From NCBI GenBank assembly GCA_045110515.1, contig JBGCGD010000043.1, positions 38,948-102,947 on the forward strand: a stretch of 64,000 nt of DNA, in the 5' to 3' direction. The stretch comes from Granulosicoccus sp045110515 (GTDB taxonomy: Bacteria > Pseudomonadota > Gammaproteobacteria > Granulosicoccales > Granulosicoccaceae). Made by a program: the position numbers and the translations under genes. Under the pieces are notes generated by a model that saw only the letters and a program-made list of their open reading frames with translations, ran no database searches and was not told the DNA's origin. Below, one piece after another: positions 34,794 through 44,587 of this stretch (position 1 is its first letter; each line of letters begins with the position of its first letter).

Positions 34794-36926
34794 TCAGCCA
34801 CGTCGCCATGCATGAAACTTCTTGATCCATCCCAGTAGCTTTTCAGGTTGGTGAGCGCGCTTCCATTCACCGGCGGCGTACTTGTTGGACTCTGAAAGAG
34901 TGGGGTAGATATGAATGGTGCCCAGAATTTTGTTTAAACCCAATCCGTGTTTCATCGCAAGAACATACTCCGCGATTAGGTCGCCAGCATGCTCGCCTAC
35001 AATCGTCACACCGAGGATTTTGTCCTTTCCGGGCACTGTCAGCACTTTAACAACCCCGTAGTCGCTGCTGTCTGCGATGGCGCGATCCAGATCATCAATG
35101 CCGTAGGTAGTCAGCTCGTACGCAATATTTTGCTCTTTGGCGTCTGTCTCATTCAAACCCACACGAGCTACTTCCGGATCGGTGAAAGTTGCCCATGGAA
35201 TGACCCGATAGTCGACGCGAAATTTCTTGAACATTCCAAACAGAGAATTAACTGCCGCGTACCACGCCTGATGGGCAGCTACGTGCGTGAACTGGTAAGG
35301 ACCGGCAACGTCTCCAACTGCGTATATATTTGGATAATTAGTTTGTAGGTATTCGTTTACTGCGACTGTGCCTCGATCGGAGAGTTGGACACCGAGCTCT
35401 TCAAGACCGAATCCTGAGACGTTCGCTTTTCGTCCCACCGCCACGATGATTTCGTCGAATGGAATTTTTAGTTCTTTTCCGTCCTGTTCACAGACAAGCA
35501 CCTTTTCGTCACCGTTCACTTCAACGGCAACGGCATTGGTGTTCACCAAGACATTGATGCCCTCGGCTTTGAATCGCTGCAAGACGATATCGGCGACGTC
35601 TGGATCCTCGCGTCCCATGATTTTGCCAACACGCTCAACCTGCGTGACTTCACTGCCCAAACGATGGAACGCCTGCGTAAGCTCACAACCGATTGGACCG
35701 CCGCCCAGCACAACGAGGCGTTTAGGTTGTGATTTAAGATCCCAAAGATTGTGGGACGTCAGGTAGTTCACTTTGTCCAATCCCGGAATGGGTGGAACAA
35801 AAGGCGAGCCGCCGGTTGCGACGACGATATTACGAGTCACGAGAGTTTCGCCATTAACCTCGACGGTCCACGGTGAAGTGATACGGCCTTCACCCTCGAT
35901 AACGTTGACGCCTAAATTTGTGTATCGCTCAATGGAGTCGTGGGGTTCTATCTTCGCAATAACTTCATGCACTCGCTGCATGGTTTTTTCGAAATCGATC
36001 GAACCTTGAGCTTCCTGTACACCGTATTTCTGGCTGTTCTGAATCGTGTGCATCAGTTTGCCGCTGCGAATAAGTGCTTTGGAAGGAACGCATCCCGTGT
36101 TTAAGCAGTCGCCACCCATTTGAAACTTCTCAATGAGGGTGACTTTCGCCTTGACCACCGCACCGATGTAAGACGTCACTAAGCCACCAGAGCCCGCTCC
36201 GAGAACGACGATGTCGTGATCGAATTTTTCAGGTTTGGTGTGCCCCTGGTACACTTTTTTGGCCTTGATCATGTCTACAATTTTTTTAGCAATTAAAGGA
36301 AAGATGCCGAGTAAAGCGAAAGAGAAAATCAGTCCTGGAGACAAGATGCCGCTCAAGGAGTCAATTTTGGCTAGTTGTGTGCCCGCATTGACGTAAACAA
36401 TCGTCCCGGCCAGCATGCCGATTTGACTAACCAGATAAAAAATGCCGGTTTTCAATCGAGTCAAACCCATCACCAAATTGACTAAAAAGAACGGAAAAAT
36501 GGGCACTAGTCGGACGGTGAATAAGTAGAAGGCTCCGTCTTTATCAATGTTGTCGTTGAAGGTGCGCAGTTTGTCCCCAAACCGGCTTTCGATGGTGTCT
36601 CTGAGTAGATAGCGGGAGACCAGAAATGCCAGTGTCGCGCCAATGGTCGAGGCGAAGGAGACGATAATCACGCCCAGCACCAGCCCGAATTGAGCACCGC
36701 CTGCCAGTGTAAGAATAGCGGCACCTGGCAAAGAAAGAGCCGTCACCAGTACATAGATGAGGAAAAAGCCGGCTATCACCATCGCTGGTTTGTTTGCATA
36801 CAGATCCGCTAAAGCGGCTTGTTCGCTTTTGATGTACTCAAGGCTAAAAAAACGTCCCAAATCAAAAAAGAAGAAGGCGGCCACCGATAACACAATGACG
36901 GAAATAACCAGCTTTCTGTTCTGCAT
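34794..36926 (-). CDS. TVP38/DedA-like membrane domain fused to a disulfide-reductase flavoprotein
   Basis: 710 residues with two parts. Residues 1-230 have several transmembrane helices and TVP38/TMEM64 (SNARE-associated Golgi/DedA) motifs (GGAQFGLVLGVIIVSFASTIGATLAFLVSRYLLRD, RLVPIFPFFLVN). Residues 236-700 form a pyridine-nucleotide-disulfide oxidoreductase: FAD motif GAGSGG (243-248), redox pair C274/C279 in CLNTGC, NAD(P) motif GGGPIG and FAD site VGDVAG. The C-terminal dimer motif reads HIYPTLSE (672-679), with Tyr674 where dihydrolipoamide dehydrogenase has the catalytic His. Fusion proteins of this layout are found in other bacteria, usually annotated as FAD-dependent oxidoreductase; the substrate is unknown. 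Membrane attachment may serve transfer of electrons to a membrane or lipid partner (inference). Confidence 0.87.
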   Translation of the reverse strand: MQNRKLVISVIVLSVAAFFFFDLGRFFSLEYIKSEQAALADLYANKPAMVIAGFFLIYVLVTALSLPGAAILTLAGGAQFGLVLGVIIVSFASTIGATLAFLVSRYLLRDTIESRFGDKLRTFNDNIDKDGAFYLFTVRLVPIFPFFLVNLVMGLTRLKTGIFYLVSQIGMLAGTIVYVNAGTQLAKIDSLSGILSPGLIFSFALLGIFPLIAKKIVDMIKAKKVYQGHTKPEKFDHDIVVLGAGSGGLVTSYIGAVVKAKVTLIEKFQMGGDCLNTGCVPSKALIRSGKLMHTIQNSQKYGVQEAQGSIDFEKTMQRVHEVIAKIEPHDSIERYTNLGVNVIEGEGRITSPWTVEVNGETLVTRNIVVATGGSPFVPPIPGLDKVNYLTSHNLWDLKSQPKRLVVLGGGPIGCELTQAFHRLGSEVTQVERVGKIMGREDPDVADIVLQRFKAEGINVLVNTNAVAVEVNGDEKVLVCEQDGKELKIPFDEIIVAVGRKANVSGFGLEELGVQLSDRGTVAVNEYLQTNYPNIYAVGDVAGPYQFTHVAAHQAWYAAVNSLFGMFKKFRVDYRVIPWATFTDPEVARVGLNETDAKEQNIAYELTTYGIDDLDRAIADSSDYGVVKVLTVPGKDKILGVTIVGEHAGDLIAEYVLAMKHGLGLNKILGTIHIYPTLSESNKYAAGEWKRAHQPEKLLGWIKKFHAWRRG

Positions 36927-37132
36927 ACTTCGTATTCTCTGATAGCTATGGAGCGCGATAAATTGCGATTCCGTCTTATTATTGTAGTTACGCTATTGGA
37001 TATTGGTTTTTCTGTCCAATTTCCTTACCCACAAGCCTGTAAAATCAAGCAGGGCGTACGTCGTAAAGAGCGCGTCCCTGACGTTTTGTGATTACCCAGT
37101 CGCGTAAGAGTTCCCGGACCTTTGTATAACTC

Positions 37133-38161
37133 ATGACCGATGTTGAAATATCGTTACTAATTCCAGGATATTTGTGTCCTGTTCGGCGTGAAGGCCATAC
37201 TTTTAGCAAGGGTGACACCTCCAGTCCGGTTGCGATGCAGTGGGCAAAGGAGGGCAAGCAAATTCCGTGGCAGGCCTCACTTTTTGGGCGTATCACTCAA
37301 TCGGATATCACGGCTGCCCAATTGCCAGTGGCCGAACTTCTGCAACCTAATTTGGTTGGCAATAGAGGCATCGTCAGGGCGGATCCTGTGCATTTGCAAG
37401 CGGATCGGGACACGGCCAAACTACTTCCAGCTCAAATGCTCGCACTCGATGAGGGTGAATCTGAAGCACTGATTGCTTCACTCAACGAATTTTTAGCCGC
37501 TGACGGTTTCAGTGTTTTTCCAGGCCCTGATCAAGGTTGGTACATGACAGGGATGGACGCGTCCACATTGGAGAGTTACCCACCTTCGTTTTTAGCCGAT
37601 AGAAATGCATCGGCGTTTCTGCCGAGCGGTAACAATTCTGAATCTTGGCGTCGACTTATGACGGAGATTCAGATGCTGCTGCACACGCATCCTGTCAACG
37701 AACAAAGAACGCAGCATGGCAAACTTCCCGTTAATAGTCTTTGGTTCTGGGGTGGTGCAAACTTAACGACGTACCCGTCTCAGGCGGTTGGGTTGAACGT
37801 TTACGCCGACGATGACTTTTCGAAATCACTGTGTTCGTATCTGGGTGTTCCCTGTCACGATCTGGCTGAGTTTGACCCTGTGTCATCAGGCGATGCGGTC
37901 ATCGTTGATACCCGCATTGCCTCTGCTCATTTCGCCAGAAGTGAATCTGCACTGACAGCGGCGACACAGCGTGTCGATGTCGAATGGCTGGCTGTTTTAA
38001 GTAACCGAATAAGACGCCGGCAAATAGGCTCTGTGACCACCATAAATGAGGACGGAGATTCTGGCGCTTTGACGCTAGCTACTCAGCGGGCATATGACCG
38101 GACGCAAAGTGTTTGGGGTAGGCGGTGGGCACAGATGCGTAGGTGGTTTTATCGTGAATAG
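37133..38161 (+). CDS. Conserved protein, COG4255 type, upstream of recJ
   Basis: 342 residues. The protein has the sequence style of COG4255, conserved in proteobacteria and often beside recJ: start MTDVEISLLIPGYLCP, FLAADGFSVFPGPDQGWYM, and NSLWFWGGANLTTYPSQ in the centre. Some members are labelled phosphoglycerate mutase-like or regulatory, but I see no alkaline phosphatase-type metal motif, so I assign no function. The stop codon overlaps the GTG start of recJ by 8 bp, which suggests translational coupling. Confidence 0.75.
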   Translation: MTDVEISLLIPGYLCPVRREGHTFSKGDTSSPVAMQWAKEGKQIPWQASLFGRITQSDITAAQLPVAELLQPNLVGNRGIVRADPVHLQADRDTAKLLPAQMLALDEGESEALIASLNEFLAADGFSVFPGPDQGWYMTGMDASTLESYPPSFLADRNASAFLPSGNNSESWRRLMTEIQMLLHTHPVNEQRTQHGKLPVNSLWFWGGANLTTYPSQAVGLNVYADDDFSKSLCSYLGVPCHDLAEFDPVSSGDAVIVDTRIASAHFARSESALTAATQRVDVEWLAVLSNRIRRRQIGSVTTINEDGDSGALTLATQRAYDRTQSVWGRRWAQMRRWFYRE

Positions 38162-39911
38162 TTTGTTCGATGAATTCCAGCCCTTATCAGTCAAAGTAGG
38201 CAACAGAGAGATACTGCCCACCACAGACGTATTGCACCGCAATCGTCTCGTTGCTCAGGTGCTGGCATCACGCGGTATTGTGGATGCGGAACAAGTTGAA
38301 TTAGCGTTAAGTGGTTTACCGCGGCCAGATTTACTGCCCAATATCGATTTAGCCGTTCAGCGCTTGCTCAAAGCAAGAATTGATGAAGAACGTATTTTAA
38401 TTGTCGGTGATTACGACTGCGACGGTGCCACAAGCACAGCTGTTGCGATGACAGGGCTGTCGCAGCTAGGGTTTACGCAGGTTGATTATCTGATTCCCAA
38501 TCGTTTTGAACATGGTTACGGGCTGTCGCCGGCCATTGTTGATATCGCTAACAATCAACATAAACCGCACGTCATCTTAACAGTCGACAATGGTGTAGCG
38601 TCTGTCGAAGGTGTTGAGCGCGCAAGGGAACTGGGTATCGAGGTTGTTGTTACTGATCATCATCTACCCCCAACAATCCTGCCTGACGCGGCAGCAGTCG
38701 TTAACCCCAATTTGTCTGGGTCAAGATTTGCTGCAATGCATTTGGCAGGAGTCGGTGTGCTCTTTTACACACTAATAGCGCTACGCGCAGAGCTTTCGAG
38801 GCAATGTGATCCTTATGCAAGCGCTCCGTTGGCAGACTTATTAGATCTAGTGGCAATTGGAACCGTTGCTGATGTCGTACCGCTAGATGCGACAAACCGT
38901 ATTTTAGTTGAGCAGGGTTTACGCAGAATTCGCGCGAGTCAAACGCGCCCAGGGGTGCTCGCGCTTCTTCAGGCCGCAGGTCGCCAGGCTGAGAAGATGA
39001 GTACGCAGGATATTGGCTTTGGAATTGGCCCGCGATTAAACGCTGCGGGTCGTTTAGCTGATATGCGGCTGGGGGTTGAGTGTCTTTTATGCCCTGACCC
39101 CGATGAAGCGGTCATCATTGCGGCCAGACTAAACTCGTTTAATGAGCAGCGTCGAAGTATCGAAAACGATATGCGAACAGCGGCCAATGAGCAGCTTGAC
39201 GCTCTGGGGTTGGATTCTTTGCACCGAGCAGACAACTTTTCCGTGTGTTTGCATGATGACGAGTGGCACCAGGGTGTCATTGGCATTCTGGCCGGACGTA
39301 TAAAGGAGAGTGTGCATCGACCGGTCGTAGTTTTCACTCACGACGATGATGATCATATAAAAGGCTCGGCGCGCAGTATTCCGGGTGTGCACATACGCGA
39401 TGTGTTGCAAGCCATAGCGACTAAGCACAGTGGCATGATCGAAAAATTCGGTGGCCACGCTATGGCTGCTGGCCTGACGTTGGCTCGCTCCAAATTCCAA
39501 GAATTTAAAGCAGCTTTTGAACAGGAGGTGAAAATCGCCTGTAACAACACGCTCAAAATCAGAGAGTATCTGACTGACGGCACATTGCAAACAAGCCAAA
39601 TAACGCTGGAAAATGCGGCAGCGCTTGCTCACATTATGCCCTGGGGGCAGGGCTTTGAAGCACCGCTCTTCGCCGGTTTCTTCGCTGCAGCCGATCACCG
39701 GCAGGTTGGGAAGGGCCATTTGAAATTGAGGGTGCGAGTTTGGAATGAGCCGGATTCGGCGGCAATCGATGCTATTGCGTTTAATTGTTCGATCGAGCCA
39801 TTGAAGGATCAGCCGCTGTTCGCTATATATTCGTTAGAGGTTAATACGTGGCGCGATGTTCAGTCCGTACAACTTCGGGTTCATCATCTTGAACAGTCTG
39901 CTTTGCGGTAA
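38154..39911 (+). CDS. recJ: Single-stranded-DNA-specific exonuclease RecJ
   Basis: 585 residues from a GTG at 38154, chosen because no ATG exists upstream inside conserved sequence. DHH-family motifs: VGDYDCDGATST (motif I), DNG near 163 (motif II), TDHHLPP (motif III, DHH) and DLLDLVAIGTVADVVPLDATNR (motif IV). The DHHA1 region has GGHAMAAGLTL near 440. It degrades single-stranded DNA 5' to 3' in the RecF recombination pathway and mismatch repair. The gene order with prfB and lysS is the same as in E. coli. Confidence 0.94.
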   Translation: MNSLFDEFQPLSVKVGNREILPTTDVLHRNRLVAQVLASRGIVDAEQVELALSGLPRPDLLPNIDLAVQRLLKARIDEERILIVGDYDCDGATSTAVAMTGLSQLGFTQVDYLIPNRFEHGYGLSPAIVDIANNQHKPHVILTVDNGVASVEGVERARELGIEVVVTDHHLPPTILPDAAAVVNPNLSGSRFAAMHLAGVGVLFYTLIALRAELSRQCDPYASAPLADLLDLVAIGTVADVVPLDATNRILVEQGLRRIRASQTRPGVLALLQAAGRQAEKMSTQDIGFGIGPRLNAAGRLADMRLGVECLLCPDPDEAVIIAARLNSFNEQRRSIENDMRTAANEQLDALGLDSLHRADNFSVCLHDDEWHQGVIGILAGRIKESVHRPVVVFTHDDDDHIKGSARSIPGVHIRDVLQAIATKHSGMIEKFGGHAMAAGLTLARSKFQEFKAAFEQEVKIACNNTLKIREYLTDGTLQTSQITLENAAALAHIMPWGQGFEAPLFAGFFAAADHRQVGKGHLKLRVRVWNEPDSAAIDAIAFNCSIEPLKDQPLFAIYSLEVNTWRDVQSVQLRVHHLEQSALR

Positions 39912-39953
39912 ACTTGCCTTCCTGGTAACTATTCACTAACAGCGCGTTTTTTC

Positions 39954-41052
39954 ATGATTGAAATCAATCCCTACCTGACTCACATTGAGGATCTTCGGCA
40001 ACGGGCCGATTCCCTCCGGGGGTATCTTTGACTACGACGCTAAAAAGGAAGAGCTAGAAGAAGTTCTTCGCGAACTTGAAGACCCCGCTGTTTGGAACGA
40101 ACCAGAAAAAGCCCAGAAGCTCGGACAGCGTCGTGCCACCCTGCAAGACACCATAGATGTGTTGGATGCCCTGGAAGCAGGCTTGGTCGATGCGTCTGAT
40201 TTGCTCGATATGGCACGAGAGGAAGACGACGAGGAAACGGTTGATGCCGTTGCCTCGGATTTAGCCAGTCTCGAAGAACGAGTCGCAGGTCTGGAATTTC
40301 GTCGTATGTTCGCAGGAGAATCTGATCCAGCCCCCGCATTTTTGGATATTCAGTCAGGCAGTGGTGGAACTGAGGCTCAGGATTGGGCCGAGATGCTGCT
40401 TCGAATGTACTTGCGTTGGGGCGAGCAGCAAAACTACAAAACAGAGCTCATTGAAGTATCCCCCGGCGATGTAGCCGGTATCAAGTCTGCGACCATTCGG
40501 TTTGAAGGCGACCATGCGTTCGGTTGGTTAAGAACTGAAACCGGTGTCCACCGACTTGTTAGAAAGAGTCCATTTGATTCTGGCAGTAGAAGGCATACGT
40601 CGTTTGCAGCGGTTTTTGTTTCACCGGAAGTTGACGACGATATCGATATTGATATCAATCCAGCAGATTTGCGAATCGATGTTTATCGCGCCAGCGGGGC
40701 AGGTGGTCAGCACGTAAACCGAACCGAGTCTGCTGTACGTATTACCCATGCACCCAGCGGTATAGTTGTGCAGTGTCAGAATGATCGCTCGCAGCATAAG
40801 AACAAAGCAACGGCAATGAAGCAGTTGAAATCGAAGTTGCATGAAGCTGAGTTGCAGAGACGACAAGGCGATCAACAGGTTGTTGAGGAAGGCAAGTCCG
40901 ACATAGGCTGGGGAAGTCAGATACGTTCCTATGTTCTCGATCAATCACGTATAAAAGACTTACGGACCAGTCTTGAAACCAGTAATACGCAGGCTGTACT
41001 CGATGGCGACATCACAGCCTTCCTTACCGAAAGTTTGAAAGCCGGACTTTAA
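39954..41052 (+). CDS. prfB: Peptide chain release factor 2 (programmed +1 frameshift)
   Basis: The ATG at 39954 opens 25 codons ending at an in-frame TGA (40029-40031); the rest of the protein continues in the +1 frame from GAC at 40030. The joined product is 365 residues, exactly the E. coli RF2 length, with the N-terminus MIEINPYLTHIEDLRQRADS matching RF2. Functional motifs: SPF (VRKSPFDSG), which reads the stop codon, and GGQ (SGAGGQHVN), which triggers peptidyl-tRNA hydrolysis. RF2 recognises UGA and UAA. The frameshift makes RF2 expression depend on its own level. An ATG at 39985 in the +1 frame would give a truncated protein and is not the real start. Confidence 0.96.
40017..40032 (+). 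promoter_or_regulatory. RF2 programmed +1 frameshift site
   Basis: CGGGGGTATCTTTGAC contains a G-rich Shine-Dalgarno-like element, the slippery CTT codon and the stop TGA followed by C. It differs from the E. coli site by one base in the G-rich part. Frameshifting skips the T at 40029. Confidence 0.95.
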
Positions 41053-41095
41053 AATTTTTCGGCTAGGCGCTTAAGCTTAACAACCAAATACCATC

Positions 41096-42586
41096 ATGAC
41101 AGACGACGACAATCAACTTATCCAGCAGCGCCGTGCAAAGCTTAGCGAACTGCGTGAAGCAGGCAATGCCTTCCCGAATACATTTCGCCCCACTCATCTA
41201 GCGGCGAATTTACATTCAAAATACGACGGGCGTGACAAAGCAGAACTCGCTGAAGAGGCCGTATCGGTCAGTGTCGCGGGTCGTATGATGTTTCAGCGCA
41301 TCATGGGTAAGGCAAGTTTTGCCGATTTACAAGATGTGAGTGGATCCATCCAGCTTTTCTTCCATCAAGGGACCTTGGGCGAAGAAACCTATGAGCACTT
41401 CAAACACCTCGATGTCGGTGACATTCTCGGTGTAAGTGGTGTTTTATTCATTACCAAAACCGGTGAGCTGTCTATCAAAGTATTGTCGGTGGAGCTGCTT
41501 ACAAAGTCCCTGCGCCCATTGCCTGAAAAATTTCATGGCTTAAGTGATCAGGAAACACGTTATCGCCAGCGCTACGTCGATCTAATGACCAGCGAAGAGA
41601 CTCGCACAACGTTTCGATTGCGTTCTATGGTAATTGCGTATATCCGGAACTTCTTTATGCAAAGAGAGTTTCTAGAAGTTGAAACACCGATGATGCAGGT
41701 CATCCCAGGTGGGGCGGCAGCCAAGCCTTTCGTTACTCACCATAATGCTTTGGATATCGATCTTTACCTGCGAATAGCGCCTGAGTTGTATTTAAAGCGC
41801 TTAGTGGTGGGTGGCTTTGATAGGGTTTTTGAAATTAACCGCAATTTTCGCAACGAAGGGCTCAGTACTCGTCACAACCCTGAATTCACTATGCTCGAAT
41901 TTTATTGGGCATACGCGGATTATCGCGAGTTAATGGACTTAACTGAGGAGCTGTTTAGAGGTTTGGCTAAAGAAGTCGTTGGCACCTTACAAATCAAATC
42001 TGAAAATGGCGATAGCGAATTTGATTTTGAAAAGCCGTTTACACGATTAAGTCTGTTCGACTCCATTTTGTCGCATAACCCGAATGTTAAATCTGAAGAA
42101 TTGAATGATTTGGATGGAGCGACAGCAATTGCCAAGTCGTTGCACATCGATGTCAAACCCAACTGGGGTTTGGGCAAAATTCAAACGGAGATTTTTGAAG
42201 CAACGGTCGAAGAAAACTTAATGGATCCGACCTTCATTACCTTATACCCGACGGAGGTGTCGCCTCTATCGCGTCGAAATGATGCAGACCCTTTTGTGAC
42301 TGATCGTTTTGAACTTTTTGTAGGTGGCCGTGAAATCGCGAATGGGTTTTCTGAATTAAACGATGCGGAAGACCAAGCAGAACGCTTCAAGGCGCAGGTG
42401 GCTGATAAAGACGCTGGTGATGAAGAGGCAATGCACTATGACGCTGATTACGTCAGGGCATTGGAATATGGAATGCCGCCGACGGCAGGCGAGGGTATCG
42501 GTATCGACAGATTGGTCATGCTACTGACCGCGTCGCCGAGTATACGTGACGTCATTTTGTTTCCGCATATGCGCCCCGAAGCTTAG
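41096..42586 (+). CDS. lysS: Lysyl-tRNA synthetase (class II)
   Basis: 496 residues. An N-terminal OB fold binds the anticodon (VAGRMMFQRIMGKASFADLQDVSG). Class II motifs: motif 1 FLEVETPMMQVIPGGA near 201-216, motif 2 FRNEGLSTRHNPEFTMLEFY near 250-269, and motif 3 GIGIDRLVMLL near 470-480. It charges tRNA-Lys in the cytoplasm. It follows prfB by 43 bp as in E. coli. Confidence 0.96.
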   Translation: MTDDDNQLIQQRRAKLSELREAGNAFPNTFRPTHLAANLHSKYDGRDKAELAEEAVSVSVAGRMMFQRIMGKASFADLQDVSGSIQLFFHQGTLGEETYEHFKHLDVGDILGVSGVLFITKTGELSIKVLSVELLTKSLRPLPEKFHGLSDQETRYRQRYVDLMTSEETRTTFRLRSMVIAYIRNFFMQREFLEVETPMMQVIPGGAAAKPFVTHHNALDIDLYLRIAPELYLKRLVVGGFDRVFEINRNFRNEGLSTRHNPEFTMLEFYWAYADYRELMDLTEELFRGLAKEVVGTLQIKSENGDSEFDFEKPFTRLSLFDSILSHNPNVKSEELNDLDGATAIAKSLHIDVKPNWGLGKIQTEIFEATVEENLMDPTFITLYPTEVSPLSRRNDADPFVTDRFELFVGGREIANGFSELNDAEDQAERFKAQVADKDAGDEEAMHYDADYVRALEYGMPPTAGEGIGIDRLVMLLTASPSIRDVILFPHMRPEA

Positions 42587-42685
42587 TTCTTTTGATATGC
42601 CGCGTAATAAAGTGAACGAGTGCGTGCGTATCATGTCGCAGTATTAGTATCTGGACTGCGTTTGGCTTATTGAGGGTTAGAGACT

Positions 42686-44266
42686 ATGTTAATGCGTCAC
42701 TATTTTTCGATATTCGCAATCAGCGGACCGCTACTCGTTCTCGGGCTTTCAGTGCTATGGAAGCCTGCAATCTGGTTGCTGATTGTCGTAGTGCCCATTG
42801 TTGCGCTTGGTTTGTACGATATGTTTCAAACCAAGCAAACCATACGCAGGTTGTATCCGGTTTTTGGCAGGTTTCGTTACCTGCTCGAATCGGTGCGGCC
42901 GGAAATCCAGCAATACTTTGTAGAGTCTGACACCAGCGGCGTGCCGATTCCCAGAGAGTTCCGCTCACTGGCGTATCAAAGAGCAAAAGGCGCTAGAGAT
43001 ACGCGCCCTTTCGGAACCATTTTTGATGTAAATCGACCGGGCTATGAGTGGATTAATCATTCACTGGTGCCTTTACATGCGCACGACACAGACCCACGTG
43101 TAAAGTTTGGAGGTGAAAGGTGTGCCAAACCCTACATGGCATCTCCGCTCAATATATCTGCTATGAGCTACGGTTCTCTAAGTGGCAATGCCATCAAAGC
43201 TTTAAACCGTGGTGCCAAGATGGGTGGCTTTTCTCATAACACGGGAGAGGGCAGCTTGAGCCCTTATCATAAACAAGGCGGTGATATTGTCTGGCAAATT
43301 GGTACCGGTTATTTCGGTTGCCGTACCGAGTCAGGAGAATTCAACCCCGAGCAATTCAAAGAGTCAGCACAACTGGACATCGTCAAGATGATCGAGATAA
43401 AGCTCTCACAAGGTGCAAAACCCGGTCACGGTGGAATTTTGCCGGCAGCGAAACTAACCGAAGAAATTGCGGAGATTCGAAAGGTACCTATGGGTAAGGA
43501 TGTCATTTCGCCACCTTCTCATTCCGCCTTTTCAACACCGCTTGAGCTGCTCGACTTCATTGAAACTTTGAGAGAGCTGTCTGGTGGTAAGCCTGTAGGT
43601 ATCAAACTGTGTATAGGCCGACGAGACGAATTTTTGGCCATTTGCAAGGCAATGCTTCAAACAGGCAAGGTTCCTGATTTCATAACGGTTGATGGTGGTG
43701 AAGGGGGGACAGGGGCAGCACCTACTGAAATGACAAATTCTGTCGGAACGCCACTGCGTGATGCCCTCATATTCGTTAATCAAGCGCTCATTGGAATTGG
43801 TTTGCGTGATCAACTGCGTATCATCGCATCTGGAAAAATATTTTCTGCCTTTCATATGCTCCGAGTCATTGCATTGGGTGCAGACACTGTGAATTCTGCG
43901 CGTGGCATGATGATGGCGTTAGGCTGTATCCAGGCGAGGAGTTGTAATACTGACCATTGCCCCACTGGAATAGCTACGCAGAATGCTGCCCGTGCTAACG
44001 GACTCGTCGTCAGCGATAAGGCCCAACGTGTGGCCAATTTCCACCGAGCAACCGTTGAGAACTTGGCCGAGTTGCTCGCCGCGGCTGGGTTGAAAGCTCT
44101 CGATGAGCTTGAACCACGACATATCAATCATCGTGTGCAAGGTACGACCATTAAGAACTATGCGCAGATGTACCCCGGCATAGCCGCTAACTGTTTATTG
44201 GATGAGTCCGCTATTCCAGAAAGCTGGCGCGACGATTGGAACTATGCCACTGCTGAGAAGTGGTAG
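42686..44266 (+). CDS. FMN-binding glutamate-synthase-like protein (GltB domain)
   Basis: 526 residues. About two N-terminal membrane helices (ISGPLLVLGLSVLW, AIWLLIVVVPIVALGL) precede a glutamate-synthase-type TIM barrel. Typical segments: PLNISAMSYGSLSGNAIKALNRGAKMGGFSHNTGEGSLSPYH, the FMN region DFITVDGGEGGTGAAPTEM and the iron-sulfur-type cysteines in CNTDHCPTGIATQN. Stand-alone members of this family lack the glutaminase domain. Their physiological role is not settled. Membrane attachment is predicted from the N-terminus. Confidence 0.88.
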   Translation: MLMRHYFSIFAISGPLLVLGLSVLWKPAIWLLIVVVPIVALGLYDMFQTKQTIRRLYPVFGRFRYLLESVRPEIQQYFVESDTSGVPIPREFRSLAYQRAKGARDTRPFGTIFDVNRPGYEWINHSLVPLHAHDTDPRVKFGGERCAKPYMASPLNISAMSYGSLSGNAIKALNRGAKMGGFSHNTGEGSLSPYHKQGGDIVWQIGTGYFGCRTESGEFNPEQFKESAQLDIVKMIEIKLSQGAKPGHGGILPAAKLTEEIAEIRKVPMGKDVISPPSHSAFSTPLELLDFIETLRELSGGKPVGIKLCIGRRDEFLAICKAMLQTGKVPDFITVDGGEGGTGAAPTEMTNSVGTPLRDALIFVNQALIGIGLRDQLRIIASGKIFSAFHMLRVIALGADTVNSARGMMMALGCIQARSCNTDHCPTGIATQNAARANGLVVSDKAQRVANFHRATVENLAELLAAAGLKALDELEPRHINHRVQGTTIKNYAQMYPGIAANCLLDESAIPESWRDDWNYATAEKW

Positions 44267-44587
44267 TCGCGGTTAGTCAGCAAATTCATACGTTGAGGCT
44301 AGACGGTCTTTTCGCTGCGTAGTACGCAGCTGCATGCTACTTCCTGAGTTTCTGACTCGATCCTTGACAGATCTTTCAGTTAGCAGCCCCATCCGTGAAA
44401 GACTCTCAGGTAACAGCTGCGTCTATAACGTCTTTGGTTGAGCAATCATTTCATTCTCAACGTACTAGTAAAAGAAAGGGACTGTATCGTTTAAGTGGCA
44501 TGCAGGCCCGGTTATGTTAAGTGCTAACAACCCGTACAGGGGGCAGTCACTAAAAAAGACAGAGCTCAGTGCTAAACACTATCAGGT
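44267..44587. other. Intergenic gap between convergent genes
   Basis: About 320 bases between the glutamate-synthase-like gene and the leftward DMT transporter gene. It includes a hairpin, GCTGCGT and ACGCAGC (44315-44330), with no T-tract. I see no tRNA or convincing riboswitch. Confidence 0.35.

Noticed and set aside
39985..41052. RF2 read as a plain ORF from 39985
   Set aside because: The +1 frame lacks the conserved RF2 N-terminus; the programmed frameshift gives the full 365 residues.
44390..44416. Glycine-riboswitch-like stretch (GACTCTCAGGTAACAG)
   Set aside because: Only a short piece resembles the aptamer; no paired core is visible and no + strand gene follows directly.
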